Shown: piece after piece, positions 35,001 through 46,240 of the stretch
How the letters are laid out: the number at the start of each line of letters is the position of its first letter
Position numbering within the stretch: position 1 is the first letter of the stretch
NCBI GenBank assembly: GCA_008508345.1
Contig: QNGE01000910.1
Location: 92,303 to 156,302, forward strand
DNA from: Paragonimus westermani
Lineage: Eukaryota; Platyhelminthes; Trematoda; Plagiorchiida; Troglotrematidae
Direction: 5' to 3'
DNA length: 64,000 nucleotides
The notes under the pieces: generated by a model
Seen by the model: only the letters and a program-made list of their open reading frames with translations
The model's database searches: none
Told to the model about the DNA's origin: nothing
Translations under genes and position numbers: made by a program

Positions 35001-35884
35001 TCCGTGCCACGGCGACGACTAGAACTCCAACCACACTTTTGTGAAACAAACGTGTGGACCTCTGCGTCATCGACAGAATTATCAGATGTGAATGCTCAAC
35101 CACTTCAACTTGTGAGTAATGATCCGATTGCACGATCACCCCCAGAAGAGACACACTAACTGCCCTGTTAACTCCAATTGATGTCCTTTCTACTAAGATA
35201 TATCTCTCCAAGCTAAAATGAAAAAATCACTAACCTGTTCAGTGATATTTTGACTACTGATAAGTAGTATGGAATTTTTGTTTCATACGAACTGAACATC
35301 ATTCATAATTGGTTGAAAGTGTTGCATTCCCGTACACTTTTCAGTCAGCCCTTTGCAAGATGTTCGACTAAATTGTCCGGCCTCCCCGTTCCAGATTAAA
35401 TTCATCACTGATGACAGTTTTAAAGGCGCAATTAAACTATCGAGTAAGCTTGGTACAGAGTGCCTTCCAGACTCTAAACGGAATGAGACCGAGCATGTGG
35501 ATGACATTGTATTGCTCGGACCCGTCGCTGATGATATTCAGATCATGCTAAATAAAGTGGATGGTCGAACTGGTTTGTATGGAGCACGCGTCACACCTTA
35601 AATCTGCACGATGCTACTTCAGGACTTTGAGGCTCCCATTCCCATGTCCCTCAACGTTGGCAACCCGTATGGGACTGAAGGCTGTATCATTTATTTAAAC
35701 AGTGGCATCCAATCAACTTGTAACATGACTATTTTATTGAAATCACTGTTGCCTGCATGTCCCATTTCCTCTCTTACACTTCTGCTTCGTTCTGACAGGT
35801 TGCTCTTTCATTGTTCAACGTGGGTCACATTTTCCCTCTACTGCTGTTATTGGCAATATGAACTAATTCAGTTTGTGTATGAAC

Positions 35885-37560
35885 AGTGATATAATAGTTT
35901 CGGTATTGGTATGTTCACCGAGCTCGGTAGTCAGGTTGCTTTATCACCAAGCGAGGTGACAGCATCAGTGTGTAAGTGTTTTAGGGCATAGTTTTGAGCG
36001 TGGAGTTTGGTGAAGTTCAATGAATGAGTGCTCTTATATAGCAGAATGAGTCGACCTACTGACTGGAATTCTGATTGGTCGCTCTCCGTTGTTTTTTTAC
36101 CTTGACCTGGCCCACTATTGTTTGGTTTCGTTGAATGTGAACTTGGACCCAATGTCCGATTGAGTATTCCCTGCAGTCCCCGAGTCTTTGAGCTGAAGTC
36201 TGGTTGGCTGCTCCCAGTCGTTGCCGCACTTTGACCTCGAATCGGATCAGTTGTAAATTGACCGAGTGAGTCATCTCTTCGTTTTCTAATTCTGTCCGAT
36301 TGGTTATCCGTTGTATCATTTCGACTCTGATCTGATCAGTTCAGGTTGCCCCGTTTAAATTTACCGCATTTAGGCTTGATGGCGTCTACGTCTCCAAAAA
36401 TCCTTAGTTCGTATTGGTCTACAAATTTTACCCAGCTTGATGTAAATGTTTATTGACCCGGCTGATGAATACAGTGCTTCAAAAAATTCTCTTACATATC
36501 CAGTGTTTGCATGAGCAATGATTCCTGCGGTATTCAAGTAGAAGGCGTGTCCATTTTTATTCTCGTCGACGGAGATCAGGGAAAATTTGTCGTGCCTGTT
36601 AATGACCGATTCGTGTTTATGTATTCGTGTTGATAATTTCCGTCTGGTCTCGCCGATGTAGTGTTGTTCATAGCCATCGCATTGGTTTTTGCAGATGACG
36701 TTTCTTCTCTCGGCGGGTTTGTGCTGTTCTTTTGGTTTTGATAGTACCCTTCGTAGTCTTGCTGTTGATTTATGCGCTAGCGCGATACCATGTGGTCTCA
36801 GAAGTCATGCGGTCATTTTTGATGCGATTTTGATTTATGGCAGTGCAATTCCTTTTGTTGCTGGCTCGACAGAGTTGGAATCATTTTTTTCCGTAAGTAG
36901 ACTCCGTCTGATGAAAGTTCATAGGCATTCATTGCAAATAAATACTCGGTACAAGTAGTTTTCTTCCTCTCTTCGGAGCTCTGCCGTGCTGTAGTGTATT
37001 TTAGCTAGTTTGAACGCAGTTCGAATGCAGCTCCTTTTATGGCAGATTGGGTGGTTGTTGCGAAAACTAAGGAGTTGGTTCGTGTTTGTTTCTTCCGATA
37101 AACTGAGGTCTCCAGTGTTCCATCAGGTTGGCGGTTGATTAGTACATCTAAGAACGGTAGTTAGTTTCAGTCTTTATCATAAATTTAATATGGTTGAAAA
37201 CGTTGTTCATCAGTCTGGTTGTATCTTCAACCATTGGGCCTTTAAAGATTACGGATGTATCATCAACATATCGTATTCAGAGTTTCGGTTTGATCACTAG
37301 TAGCGCGCTATTCTCTAACCTCTGCGTGACCGCCTCTGCCATAAATCAGGATATGGGTGAACCCATTGGAGTTCCCTTAAATTGTTCATAGATCAAGCCG
37401 TTGAATTTGAAGTATGTTGACAGATATAGCTCCATGAGATTGCATATGCTTTCCGGTTTCAGTGATTCATTCGGCCGGGGATCTTCTTCTATCAGCCTTC
37501 GTAGTGTTTTTTAACTAGGGTGGGTTCAATGGACGTGAAGAGTGCTGTGACATTAGAAGA
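35885..37560 (-). mobile_element. Penelope-like element 1, 3' half with open GIY-YIG domain
   Basis: Minus strand order: RT blocks YFKFNGLIYEQFKGTPMGSP and RYVDDTSVIFKG near 37430-37200 (with stops), then the GIY-YIG endonuclease near 36705-36400 (CKNQCDGYEQHYIGETRRKL, RIHKHES, AGIIAHANTGYVREFFEA) in a frame that stays open for about 100 codons. The conserved C-terminal tail follows, then the terminal repeat with the CTGATGC-TCACC-GGTGA hammerhead-like core at 35940-35968. YVDD and GIY-YIG together are diagnostic of PLEs. The 5' half is missing. The RT frame is broken, so the copy is dead. Confidence 0.88.
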
Positions 37561-37599
37561 AATTGACATAAATAATAGACGACTTACGTGAGCTCGGCA

Positions 37600-40500
37600 G
37601 GAATGCACTGTGGTAATACGGTGTCTCAGTTGTCAGAAAGACAGGGTTCAAAACAACGGTTTCGGATGTGACCAGGGTGAACCAAGCATTAACATTTGCC
37701 TTCGCGATGCCTTCATCAAATAGGGTCTTTCTAAAACCGAGGAAAAGAAAGAGAGAAACAAAGATGAGTAAGAGGCGTTTGCAGTCAACAGTATGAAGGG
37801 ATTAACTAGACAGCAAGAATCCTCCAGACAGGCAGGCAAGGAACAGACGAACTACAAAAGAACCGGGGGTTGGCCAAGTATTCAATTACTCGATCAAAAT
37901 GGGACTCTAATCGAAGAAGACAGTTGGAACCCCAGAAGCTACAGGTGAGCAATTCTCCCTAAGGTGCTTATCCAGCCTCCGTTTAGACGACTGGGTATTC
38001 GTCGTTTGCAGTGCCTTTCCCAGCATCGAGTTCCATGTGCAGCAAGCTTGCACAGGAAAGCAACGCTTGACGCTCCTGATTTGACTTTAACCAGTGGCCG
38101 TGTAGGTTGTGTGTGAGAGCGATTGCGAACATCTGTCGAGTTAGGTAAAGTTCTATATGGAGGATCTCGTGAAGAAACATCAATTTCTTGTGGTCTCGCT
38201 GATATCTAAACCATAAACAAGTTCAGTATACGGGGCTGTTCGAATAGGATTTTTGAGACAATCCGTGTGACTCCACGTTGAACCCCTTCTAACGTAACAG
38301 AGTCTCATCTGAAGAAGACAGTACTGACCTGGAAACTCACTTCTAGATTGGGAAGAAAATGAGTGACAAACACTCAGAAAAGTCTCCATGGTGAGCTGTC
38401 CTAGTAGATAGTAGGTTCATCCTGTGAGCGGCATCCCGGAAGAAAGACGGGTCACTTGTGATAACGGTGCCTGGATCGGATTCTTGAGTTAACGCCTTCA
38501 CCTTACTCCCCCCTTGTAAATAAGCGATATCCGATTAAATGATAGGGAAAGGCTTGCAGCAACAAAGCAATCCAATTACCTTGCAGTGTCCCGTTGCCCT
38601 GTAAGGTGTATATAACATAGAAATGTTGATATCATCTGTATAAAACAGTATTTTAGAACTTACCAAGTGGGGAACTTCGTTTCCGAGCAGTGTAAACAAT
38701 CGATGCTCGAAAATGAAACCCTGTGGGACCTTGCTGGAAACTGTCACGCTTAATGAGATGGCTGCCTTGACAGGCGCCTGGAGACGGTGGTCCTGCGAAC
38801 TACCCTGAAACTATTCAATAAAAAACTCGACAATCTTGTATTATTCAGTAATGTGTAGTGGTTTACGCCATCGAACGCCTTCGAGAAGTTGAGGAAACTT
38901 ACACCCGTGGGTAATGCGTCGCCCAGGACAGTCGTACATCAGTTCATTGCTTCTATGAGACTTGCCTGGCCGACACGGTTTCATGGAAGACCTGTTCAGC
39001 GACATGCGGATGTGCCTTGTGTTTTGGGAAGTCCATTTAGCATTGTCAATCAGGCTTTCCACAACTCTGGAGATTACTGATAACAATGTCACCAAGCAGT
39101 AATTTTTTTCAAGCTGAACGATCTCCTGTCTTAAGTGTTAGAGATACCGCATACGCCTTCCAGTAAACTTCGGAGGTGAACTAAACAACGTGAATGATGT
39201 TTGTGAAGAAACGTCAGTACATTCTTTAAGCATTATTGGGGCGAGTTCATCGGGATCTGACGTCTCTCCGTAGTTAGATTTGACAGTTTACGTCCCAGAT
39301 ATGTCGCGTTATATTTTAAAGGGCCAGAGCGCTCCGGGACATTGTTGGGAAAGCATCGTGCCGGTTGCAATTGATTTCTGATGGTCCATAGCAGAACACT
39401 TTGCTGTCATACACAGCCGGTGCGTTTGCTGCCCCCATCAATGCTATTGCTGAATTGACCGTCTAATCCACGAATCAGTGAGATTCCTTGTTCGGCCTTA
39501 GTCACAAGAAATATGTGGCAAAACTTTTATGGTTGATCGCCACCTCATTAAGCGGGAATCTTTGGAATTCTCATGTTTCGCATCAGCATTGTTCGGTACT
39601 TGTGTTCTGAACCCAAAAACAAACTTCATAATAACGGCAACTTCGTGGGCTGGTATCGGTCCCATGCGGCTGTTTTCAGCTCAAGGGTTTTTTCAGTCCT
39701 ACTAAGTATATGTGGTTAAGGCTTACTCAGTTTTGGCGAGAAAGAGAGAACGCTTTTTTGCATTGCTTCGGTCAGCAAATCCTTGTACTCATCCCAGTGC
39801 TTATTTATGGATGTATAGTTTTGCGGCCAAGAAACGCAGTTCAGAAGGCCTCTCACAGATGCGGAGTCTGCCCTATTGAAGTCCATCAATTGGCCCCTCC
39901 AGGTTGTCCAAACTCCGCTGTACGAATGAAATGGAACTAAGAAACACCATGACTACCAATTCCAAGGGACACGGAAACCGTTAGATGGCTGATCATAAGA
40001 GGTTCTTTCGTCAGACTCCTGCATAAGAAGGTGTACAACCGCACAACCACCTGGTTGGCCAGGTCACGTGCTCCCATCACTCAGGTTGGGGGATTACGTC
40101 ACGGTAAGAGACAAGCTCAGTTCCGCGCCCCACACTGCGGTTCATGGAGGCAGTTGAGACAGCCGGAAGGTTGAAATCACCCATCGATCGCACACAATAA
40201 AAGCCTATCTAGAATACATGCATTCATGTCATTAGAGCAGTTTGGTGAGTGGTAGATGACGGATAGTACACACGTTAACTTCTCTGGCAGTTGAACTGCA
40301 GCCCACATTGCTTCGGGTACTCTATTTGACACGCTGTCGTGTAGCGCACTAACCTTAAGTTGGCGACTAACATGAGGGTCACCAGTCTCACCAGTGCCTG
40401 CTTTGCGATCTATTCGTAAAAATTGCTTTCCCGGTATCTCAACTTCACCGCTAACACTGGTGCTGTGCATCAAAGTTCCGATCATTCTAATCCCTGTTGG

Positions 40501-40610
40501 CTCACGACCTCTACAAAATCAATACATTTCTGTGCGGGCCGTGTGTTTGCATGTAGGCGGTCGCACGATTGAGCTGCTATGCAGCCATCAGATGGCAGAT
40601 CTTGGAGAGT
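37600..40610 (-). mobile_element. CR1-like LINE, near-complete but degenerate
   Basis: Minus strand, 5' to 3': endonuclease C-terminal blocks (SNRVPEAMWAAVQL, LSVIYHSPNCSND) at about 40330-40200; linker with SINKHWDEYKDLL near 39800 and KTAAWDRYQ near 39670; RT motifs FLNFSKAFDGVNH near 38900, VPQGFIFEHRLFTLL near 38730, LFYTDDI near 38640 (Thr in place of the usual Ala); then the C-terminal region at 38389-37850, with conserved Arg-rich and WNS-like blocks. A pyrimidine-rich 3' UTR follows. Many stops and frameshifts separate the pieces. Confidence 0.85.
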
Positions 40611-42157
40611 GCTAAGGAAGCCAGTTAACAATGTAGATGTCTCGGTGGAAGTTTGGATGCACGGTGGTACACACCTGACTTTTTCATGGAAGTCTTAATA
40701 AAAAAGGACGCTTGATGTTTATCAGACGCTTCTGTGATTCCAACTCGATTGGAGCTGATACATGAAGATTGTTGACTTATTCTACTGGTTGACTGCCATT
40801 AGTGTGACCAGTGGAATTGTATCAGTAGCAACTCCTAGTTCCGAAAATAAGCCTATGCTGACGCAACACCTCCTTTCCAGTTCGTGGTCATCATCGATAT
40901 AAATGCAAATCACTTGGTAAGGTCCCCTTAACTTTTCCAAAACTCTGCCCATCATACTTTAGGACAGTGAGACGATCTTTAGAAGTCCAGGTTCAGGTAA
41001 CTGGAGCAAGTGAGAAGGGCATAGTGAGCGACTCACGCCAATGATTTAAACGTTGTTAATACTTAGCTCTGGGAGAGTAAACTGTCATTGGGACAAGTTA
41101 TTAATAAGGTTGCTGGGCCTCTGAAACTCTGTGTAGCGGTATGCTGTGTGCCCCAACGTCCGACAGTGAGGTAAGAGAAAGTGACGGCGGACTTCTAACT
41201 TGTATAAGGATATCCTGCCAATTGCTGGGCCACAGCTAGAGCCAGCAATTTCTCTGCGTAGGTCTCTGAACACATCAGTAACTTAATCGCATTTTATGGC
41301 AAACATAACGGCTTCGTGCAAGCCCCCTGATGTTTGGCCAGCCACAGACTGAGAGCAAACAGTTTTTCACATATGCTCCTAAACATCTCGTATTGTCATG
41401 CTTATGCTGTGGTAAGCAGTTCAAGCCGGCTTCCGGCTTATCTAAAATAATGACTGTTGACGTTCTTAGGAATGCACTGCTGATTTCACATGAAGTGGCC
41501 GCGACTTTATCGGGGTTTTCGGAGTCCTGGTAGAAAGTATGAGATGGTTTCGAAATAGCTCCGTTGGTAACCATTAGTACAGTTGTATTTGTTTGTATGG
41601 GCTTTACTTCAGACGTATGGTGCTCTGACCCGGTCTTCCTCCTGACTGTCCTTGAGCTTGCATCCGTCCGCGCGAGCGGAAGAGCCTCCTGGTTATCGAA
41701 CGCAATTGAAGTAGTGGTGGTAACAGACAGCTGAGCCGAGTCACAAACAAGCTCAACTCCGTCTCTGCCTGCGCAACCAACTATCCCATCTTCAGCCGTG
41801 TTCCTTGAAGGTCTTTCATATTCTCTGTTACCGAAAAGTCACTGGAACTTACGATAGAAAGTTTCGTGGACGGACTGAGCAAAATCGGAAGGGTCTCGGT
41901 TGAGCACTGTATTAGTTCGTCGACGTGGTTTTCTCACATTCGCAATGAAACCTCTGTCCACACAGTAAGCGTCTCCTGTAAAAGCTACCGCAGAGTTCCG
42001 TTGTGCACACTTTGGCGAATGTCAGATTGAAAAAGACCAAAGCAATCAACAGTAGGGAAATTTGCAGGCAGGCTCACACCATCCATCCTTAACAACTGAC
42101 CTTAGTACGAAAAGTGGGTGGATAATGAGAGCTTCACGTAAACCAGTGTGCACTAAT
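40611..42157. other. Stretch between CR1 and PLE copies, no supported gene
   Basis: Open frames at 41275-41574 (minus) and 41330-41533 (plus) overlap and have no recognised domain. Part may be the 5' UTR or ORF1 region of the CR1-like element. Confidence 0.3.
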
Positions 42158-42166
42158 GCCTAACAA

Positions 42167-42340
42167 GGTTTCTGATGGTTGGGAATAGTGGTGGTGGTGT
42201 TTGTAGCTCGGGTTGAAGGTTTTGGTATTGATATGTTCGCCGTTTGCAACCTAAATGCCAAGCTCGGCGAACATATCAATACCAAAACCATCAACCCGAG
42301 CTACAAACAACACCACCACTATTCCCAACCATCAGAAACC
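42167..42340. repeat. 76-bp inverted repeat (cruciform) at PLE 5' end
   Basis: The arms 42167-42242 and 42265-42340 are complementary at 74 of 76 positions, with a 22-nt loop. It arises from head-to-head copies of the PLE terminal repeat. Confidence 0.92.
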
Positions 42341-42744
42341 TACATGGGCGTACAGCGCTAAAAACAGTTCGTTGCTGGGGGACCTTTGCATGCAGAGGGG
42401 CTTCCACACGTGAACAGCTATTCTTCTTGCATGAATGCCTGCGTCAAAACATTCTCCCGCCAAGTATCAACTACAGACCACCCCTCAATCATCCACAGGC
42501 TTGGGAGATAGCCAGACAAAACGGGAGACGGGGTCAGGCCAAACACGACAAAAAGCGACCAACCAGAATTCAGACCAGTAGGTCAACCCACTCTGCTGTA
42601 TAAGAGCAGGCATCGATCCAACTTCACCAAACGCCACATTCAAAATTATACGCCGAAACACTCACGCACTGATAATGTCACCTCGATTGGTGATGAAACG
42701 TTTGCAACCTAAATGCCAAGCTCGGCGAACATATCAATACCGAA
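42170..42744 (+). mobile_element. Penelope-like element 2, internally deleted and non-autonomous
   Basis: The element is flanked by a perfect 12-bp direct repeat, GCCTAACAAGGT, at 42158-42169 and 42745-42756, read as a target duplication. It has an inverted terminal segment and a terminal repeat at the 5' side. A short piece of the N-terminal ORF follows (ECLRQNILPPSINYRPPLNH at 42443-42505), fused near 42535 to the very 3' end of the ORF (KKRPTRIQTSRSTHSAV). The 3' terminal repeat closes it, with a hammerhead-like core. The whole RT and endonuclease are absent, so movement would need another copy. Confidence 0.85.
42669..42698 (+). ncRNA. Hammerhead-like ribozyme motif in PLE terminal repeat
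   Basis: CTGATAA, a stem-loop with arms TCACC and GGTGA, and then GAAA follow each other as in the hammerhead core. A sister copy at 35940-35968 (minus) has CTGATGC, the same stem and AAA. Hammerheads are known in PLE terminal repeats. Each copy here carries core changes, and helices I and III could not be fitted by eye, so both are probably inactive. Confidence 0.45.
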
Positions 42745-42839
42745 GCCTAACAAGGTATCCGATAGATTTGGAACTGTCACAAGAAGAACATTGGCCCTGA
42801 ATACTGTTGCTTAGAAAAATGCGCTTCAAGTCGGCCATT

Positions 42840-44125
42840 TAAGGTGAAGTATCCTTTATTCCTCCAATGCTGAAGAAAACGTATCGACCGCGGTGACATT
42901 GTTGTCGGTACTGCCCTATCACATCGTTTTTAATAGCTCTTTCAAGAATTGTAGAGCATTGCTGATGGAATGTTCTGATCCGTCAGTCGGATATCATAGT
43001 CGTTTGAGTAGGTCTTTGGCCAACTTTAAGGTCAGTGTGTCCGACAGGGACACAGTTGGTCGTGGTGGGATACCATCTTAGTGTACTTTTGGTAGTCCGC
43101 AGAAGTGAGCACTGGTTGCATCATTCAGCTGCATTTTCCAGCGTTCCTATTTACTTATCTCGTGCGTAGCCTCTTGTTTCCTTTGTGCGGTGTTGATTTT
43201 GTTGGCCATTTTTTGGTGAAATCAGCATTGAGCAGGCAGTAGTTGGTTATGTCGTTGAGCAGTTGTTTCGCTTTCTCCAAGTAGTCTGCCTTACCCACGA
43301 TAACTGTCATTCGTCCCTTATCAATCGGCAAAATGATGATGTTGTCATCCTTTTTAAAGTTGTTCAGTGCTTGTTTTTCTCGTTGGGTAAGGTTATTGGA
43401 CAGTCTACTGCGGGTCAAGACTGGGACGATAGTTTATCGGATTTGGTGCTGTGCCTTTTCCGGCAAGGCTTCAGATTTAATTGTGTTCCAAGTTTGCCAG
43501 GCAATCTCTGCTTATTGCATCTTTCGTGTTAAAATTGAGCACTTTGACAAGCACGTCTTGTTCGTCGTTGGATAGTGAAGGATTTGGTAGGTTTCTGATC
43601 CACGTACAGGTGCTGGTGTTGGCACACTTTACCAGTTTTGAGAGCTTTTCTTTCGAGTGTCATTCTCTTCTTATTCTTCTTTCTTGCTACTCGCTGTCCT
43701 GTCGCTGCCTCTAATTTCTGTTGTTGATGTTCCTCTATTATTTAGTTGCAGTGTTCTTTTTTAGCTGTCACGACGTTCTCGTATTTTTATGACCGATTGT
43801 GGGCATAGGTTATTAACGCACGTAAAATCCGCTTTCCGTTTTGTCTTATTATTGTCCAAACTTGTGGATGATTGAGCGGTGGTCTGTAGTTGATACTTGG
43901 TGGGAGAATATTTTGACACAGCCATTCATGTAAACATTCATGTAAACTTATGCGTGAAAGCTCCTCTGCTTGCAAAGGTCTCTCAACAACAAGCTGTTTT
44001 TAGCGTTTTGCGCCCAGGCAGGGTTCTGATAGTTGGGGAAAGTGGTGTTGTTGTTCGTAGCTCAGGTTGCTGCTTTTGATATTGGTATGTTTGCCGAGCT
44101 TGGCATTTAGGTTGCAAGCGTTTCA
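42840..44125 (-). mobile_element. Penelope-like element 3, 5' half
   Basis: Minus strand order: terminal repeat at 44125-44030, N-terminal ORF (ECLHEWLCQNILPPS, SINYRPPLNHPQVW) at 43950-43860, FKKDDNIIILPIDKGRMTVI with DYLEKAKQLLND at 43355-43235, then RT N-terminal blocks (RPTVSLSDTLTLKLAKDLLK, ALQFLKELLK) to about 42850. LP-DKG and the dY-K-LL block are typical of PLE proteins. Stops interrupt it and the RT core and endonuclease are missing. Confidence 0.82.
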
Positions 44126-44139
44126 TCAAACTAAACCAA

Positions 44140-44275
44140 ATTCCACGCTCAAAGCTATATGCTGAAGCACTTACCTACTTATGATGAAGCGTTTGCAACC
44201 TGAATGCCAAGCTCGGCGAACATACCGATATCAAAACCATCAACTCGAGCTGTTCCCAACTATCAGAAGTAATGT
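44140..44275 (+). mobile_element. PLE terminal repeat, plus orientation
   Basis: Carries the 3' UTR block (CCACGCTCAAAGCTATATGC) and the terminal repeat (GCAACCTGAATGCCAAGCTC) seen in the other copies, inverted relative to copy 3. The hammerhead stem is deleted (only ATGATGAAG remains). Confidence 0.75.
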
Positions 44276-46110
44276 AATAATTATAGATCAGATTTCAGCC
44301 AAAAACGGCCTGCGTCATCTGTAGCTTTGCAAAGACTATTGATGGATGCTGAACCGAAGCATGCATGCTACTCATGTGCGAGGTCCGTTTTGCCCGACAG
44401 ATCTGACGTGTGGTCTATTAGTGATGATGGCCTCTACATGTGCGTTGTTTTCAACAATCGTTATCTCTGCAAATTAGCTCATAACAAGTAGGGTGATCGT
44501 GCGAGCGAAGATGCCACTCCCCGGCACACACTGCTAAAACTTTTGATAGGGCACAGACTGACCAGCTTACATCATTTCACGGTGTGAAGTGGCTGGATCA
44601 CCGGCCACTCATCTCATTTGGGTGTTAACTACTCCGAACATTTTAAACCAAGAACACCAACCGTTGGTAAGATCACAAAATAAACAAGCAGATAGGTGGT
44701 CACTAGTCATGAAATCCTATGCTGTTCCATTAAGTACAGTGAGTCAGAATTGCCTGGTCTGTTGAGAACCGTGTTATAGCTGAAATCACTAATTGCAAAC
44801 GCTAACAGATATAGTAACTTGCCGCAGCCAATGGAGTGTTCAGATCCACAACAGTTCTAACCCTGTGTTTAGTACGCATTCTGGATCTTCTGTTTGATTA
44901 ACTTAGTATCCTAGGCTCAACCGTGTCCTTGTTATAAGTAACGGTGACACGGGCAAAAGTACCATGTGACCAGGATCATGGCTGTTAGAATTGGTCAGAC
45001 CACCGAACTAGCTGGGACTGGAATACACTAATAAACAATGATCTACATCAGTATTGCTCTAACTGTTTTCAGCTAATGCCCTCTTCCACAAGATTCTGTG
45101 AGCAAAACATGCCCTGTCAACTATGTACATGTAAGTTTCATAATACTCTCCACCCAGAGTAGTAACCGTCTTAATTATATACAGTAATTGATTAATGAGA
45201 CAACTGATTGGGCTGCACAGTGGAGTAGTTGGCCCGAATTGAACAGACTGCAATCGTAATGTACGTTCGAGATGATCAACGCAATGGATAAGCCTATGAT
45301 GAAAAAATCAATCAACCGGATCAAAAGCAGTCACATGTTGCATTTGTACCTTGCATTGCTTAATGAAATACTTCATTTTGTTGTGTCATTAGTGAGTTCC
45401 ATTTTTAATGTTGAACCTTTAAAACACAGCCGCACAATTCGTTTTTACATCAATGATCTAAAGATGTGCATAATAATAACCCGGTAAATGAAGTGTGTTT
45501 TTGTCCCGAGTGTAACAACACTTGGCCAATAAAGTTCACCACTAATAAACATCCACTACAAGCTATGTGAAACCACACAACTACGAGCGCAAGCACTAGT
45601 TCTCACGGCAGATGATTCCATATCCTTCAGCTGTGGTACATCGGCAGTCTTCTTGTTAACGTCTTGCACAGTCGATGGTCCCAGCTCCTCGTCTTCCTGT
45701 CACTTAGGACCGCTTTTTAGTTATCATCTGTTCTACTCGTGCCACTAGTGTAGTTGTATACTATTGTTGTATAACAGGCAGTTTCGTTGTGAGTAGTATA
45801 CTACTCACAAGTAGCGTATTACCCGCAGGCGACATTCAGGAACAAAAGGACAAGCTCCGAACAAGACGGACAAGAAAAGACTATCGAAACAGTGTGTACA
45901 TGATGTGTGAGAACTTTCACTAAGGCTAATGACCACGTACTGTCACCAAATGTATGAGTGCATGTCCGTCGCGCAAATGAGTGTACATGACCTGTGCGGA
46001 AATTTGCGCAACAAACCAACTTGTTGGCCAAGCGACTTTTGCGGACACAACACTATGAACCATTATAATACTGTTGCGTTTTGTTCGATCTTGACTGTCT
46101 GTAGGTAAGC
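44276..46110. other. Stretch without supported gene
   Basis: Only short open frames. It contains a 24-bp perfect palindrome at 45787-45810. Confidence 0.4.
45787..45810. repeat. 24-bp perfect palindrome
   Basis: The half-site TTGTGAGTAGTA is followed directly by its reverse complement, with no spacer. Confidence 0.95.
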
Positions 46111-46119
46111 GTAAAAAGT

Positions 46120-46240
46120 ATGCGATATATGTTCAAGAGAAATGTCGAAATGTTTTTCGTAGTTTCATTTACACGAAACATTCTCCATTGGCATGATGAT
46201 AGTACCCATTGCAAAGTAGTCTTACAGATTGTGTTGCACC
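46120..46240. repeat. Family R fragment
   Basis: Aligns with 19440-19560 over GTCGAAATGTTT, CATTCTCCATTGG and AAAGTAGTCTTACAGATTG. Confidence 0.6.
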
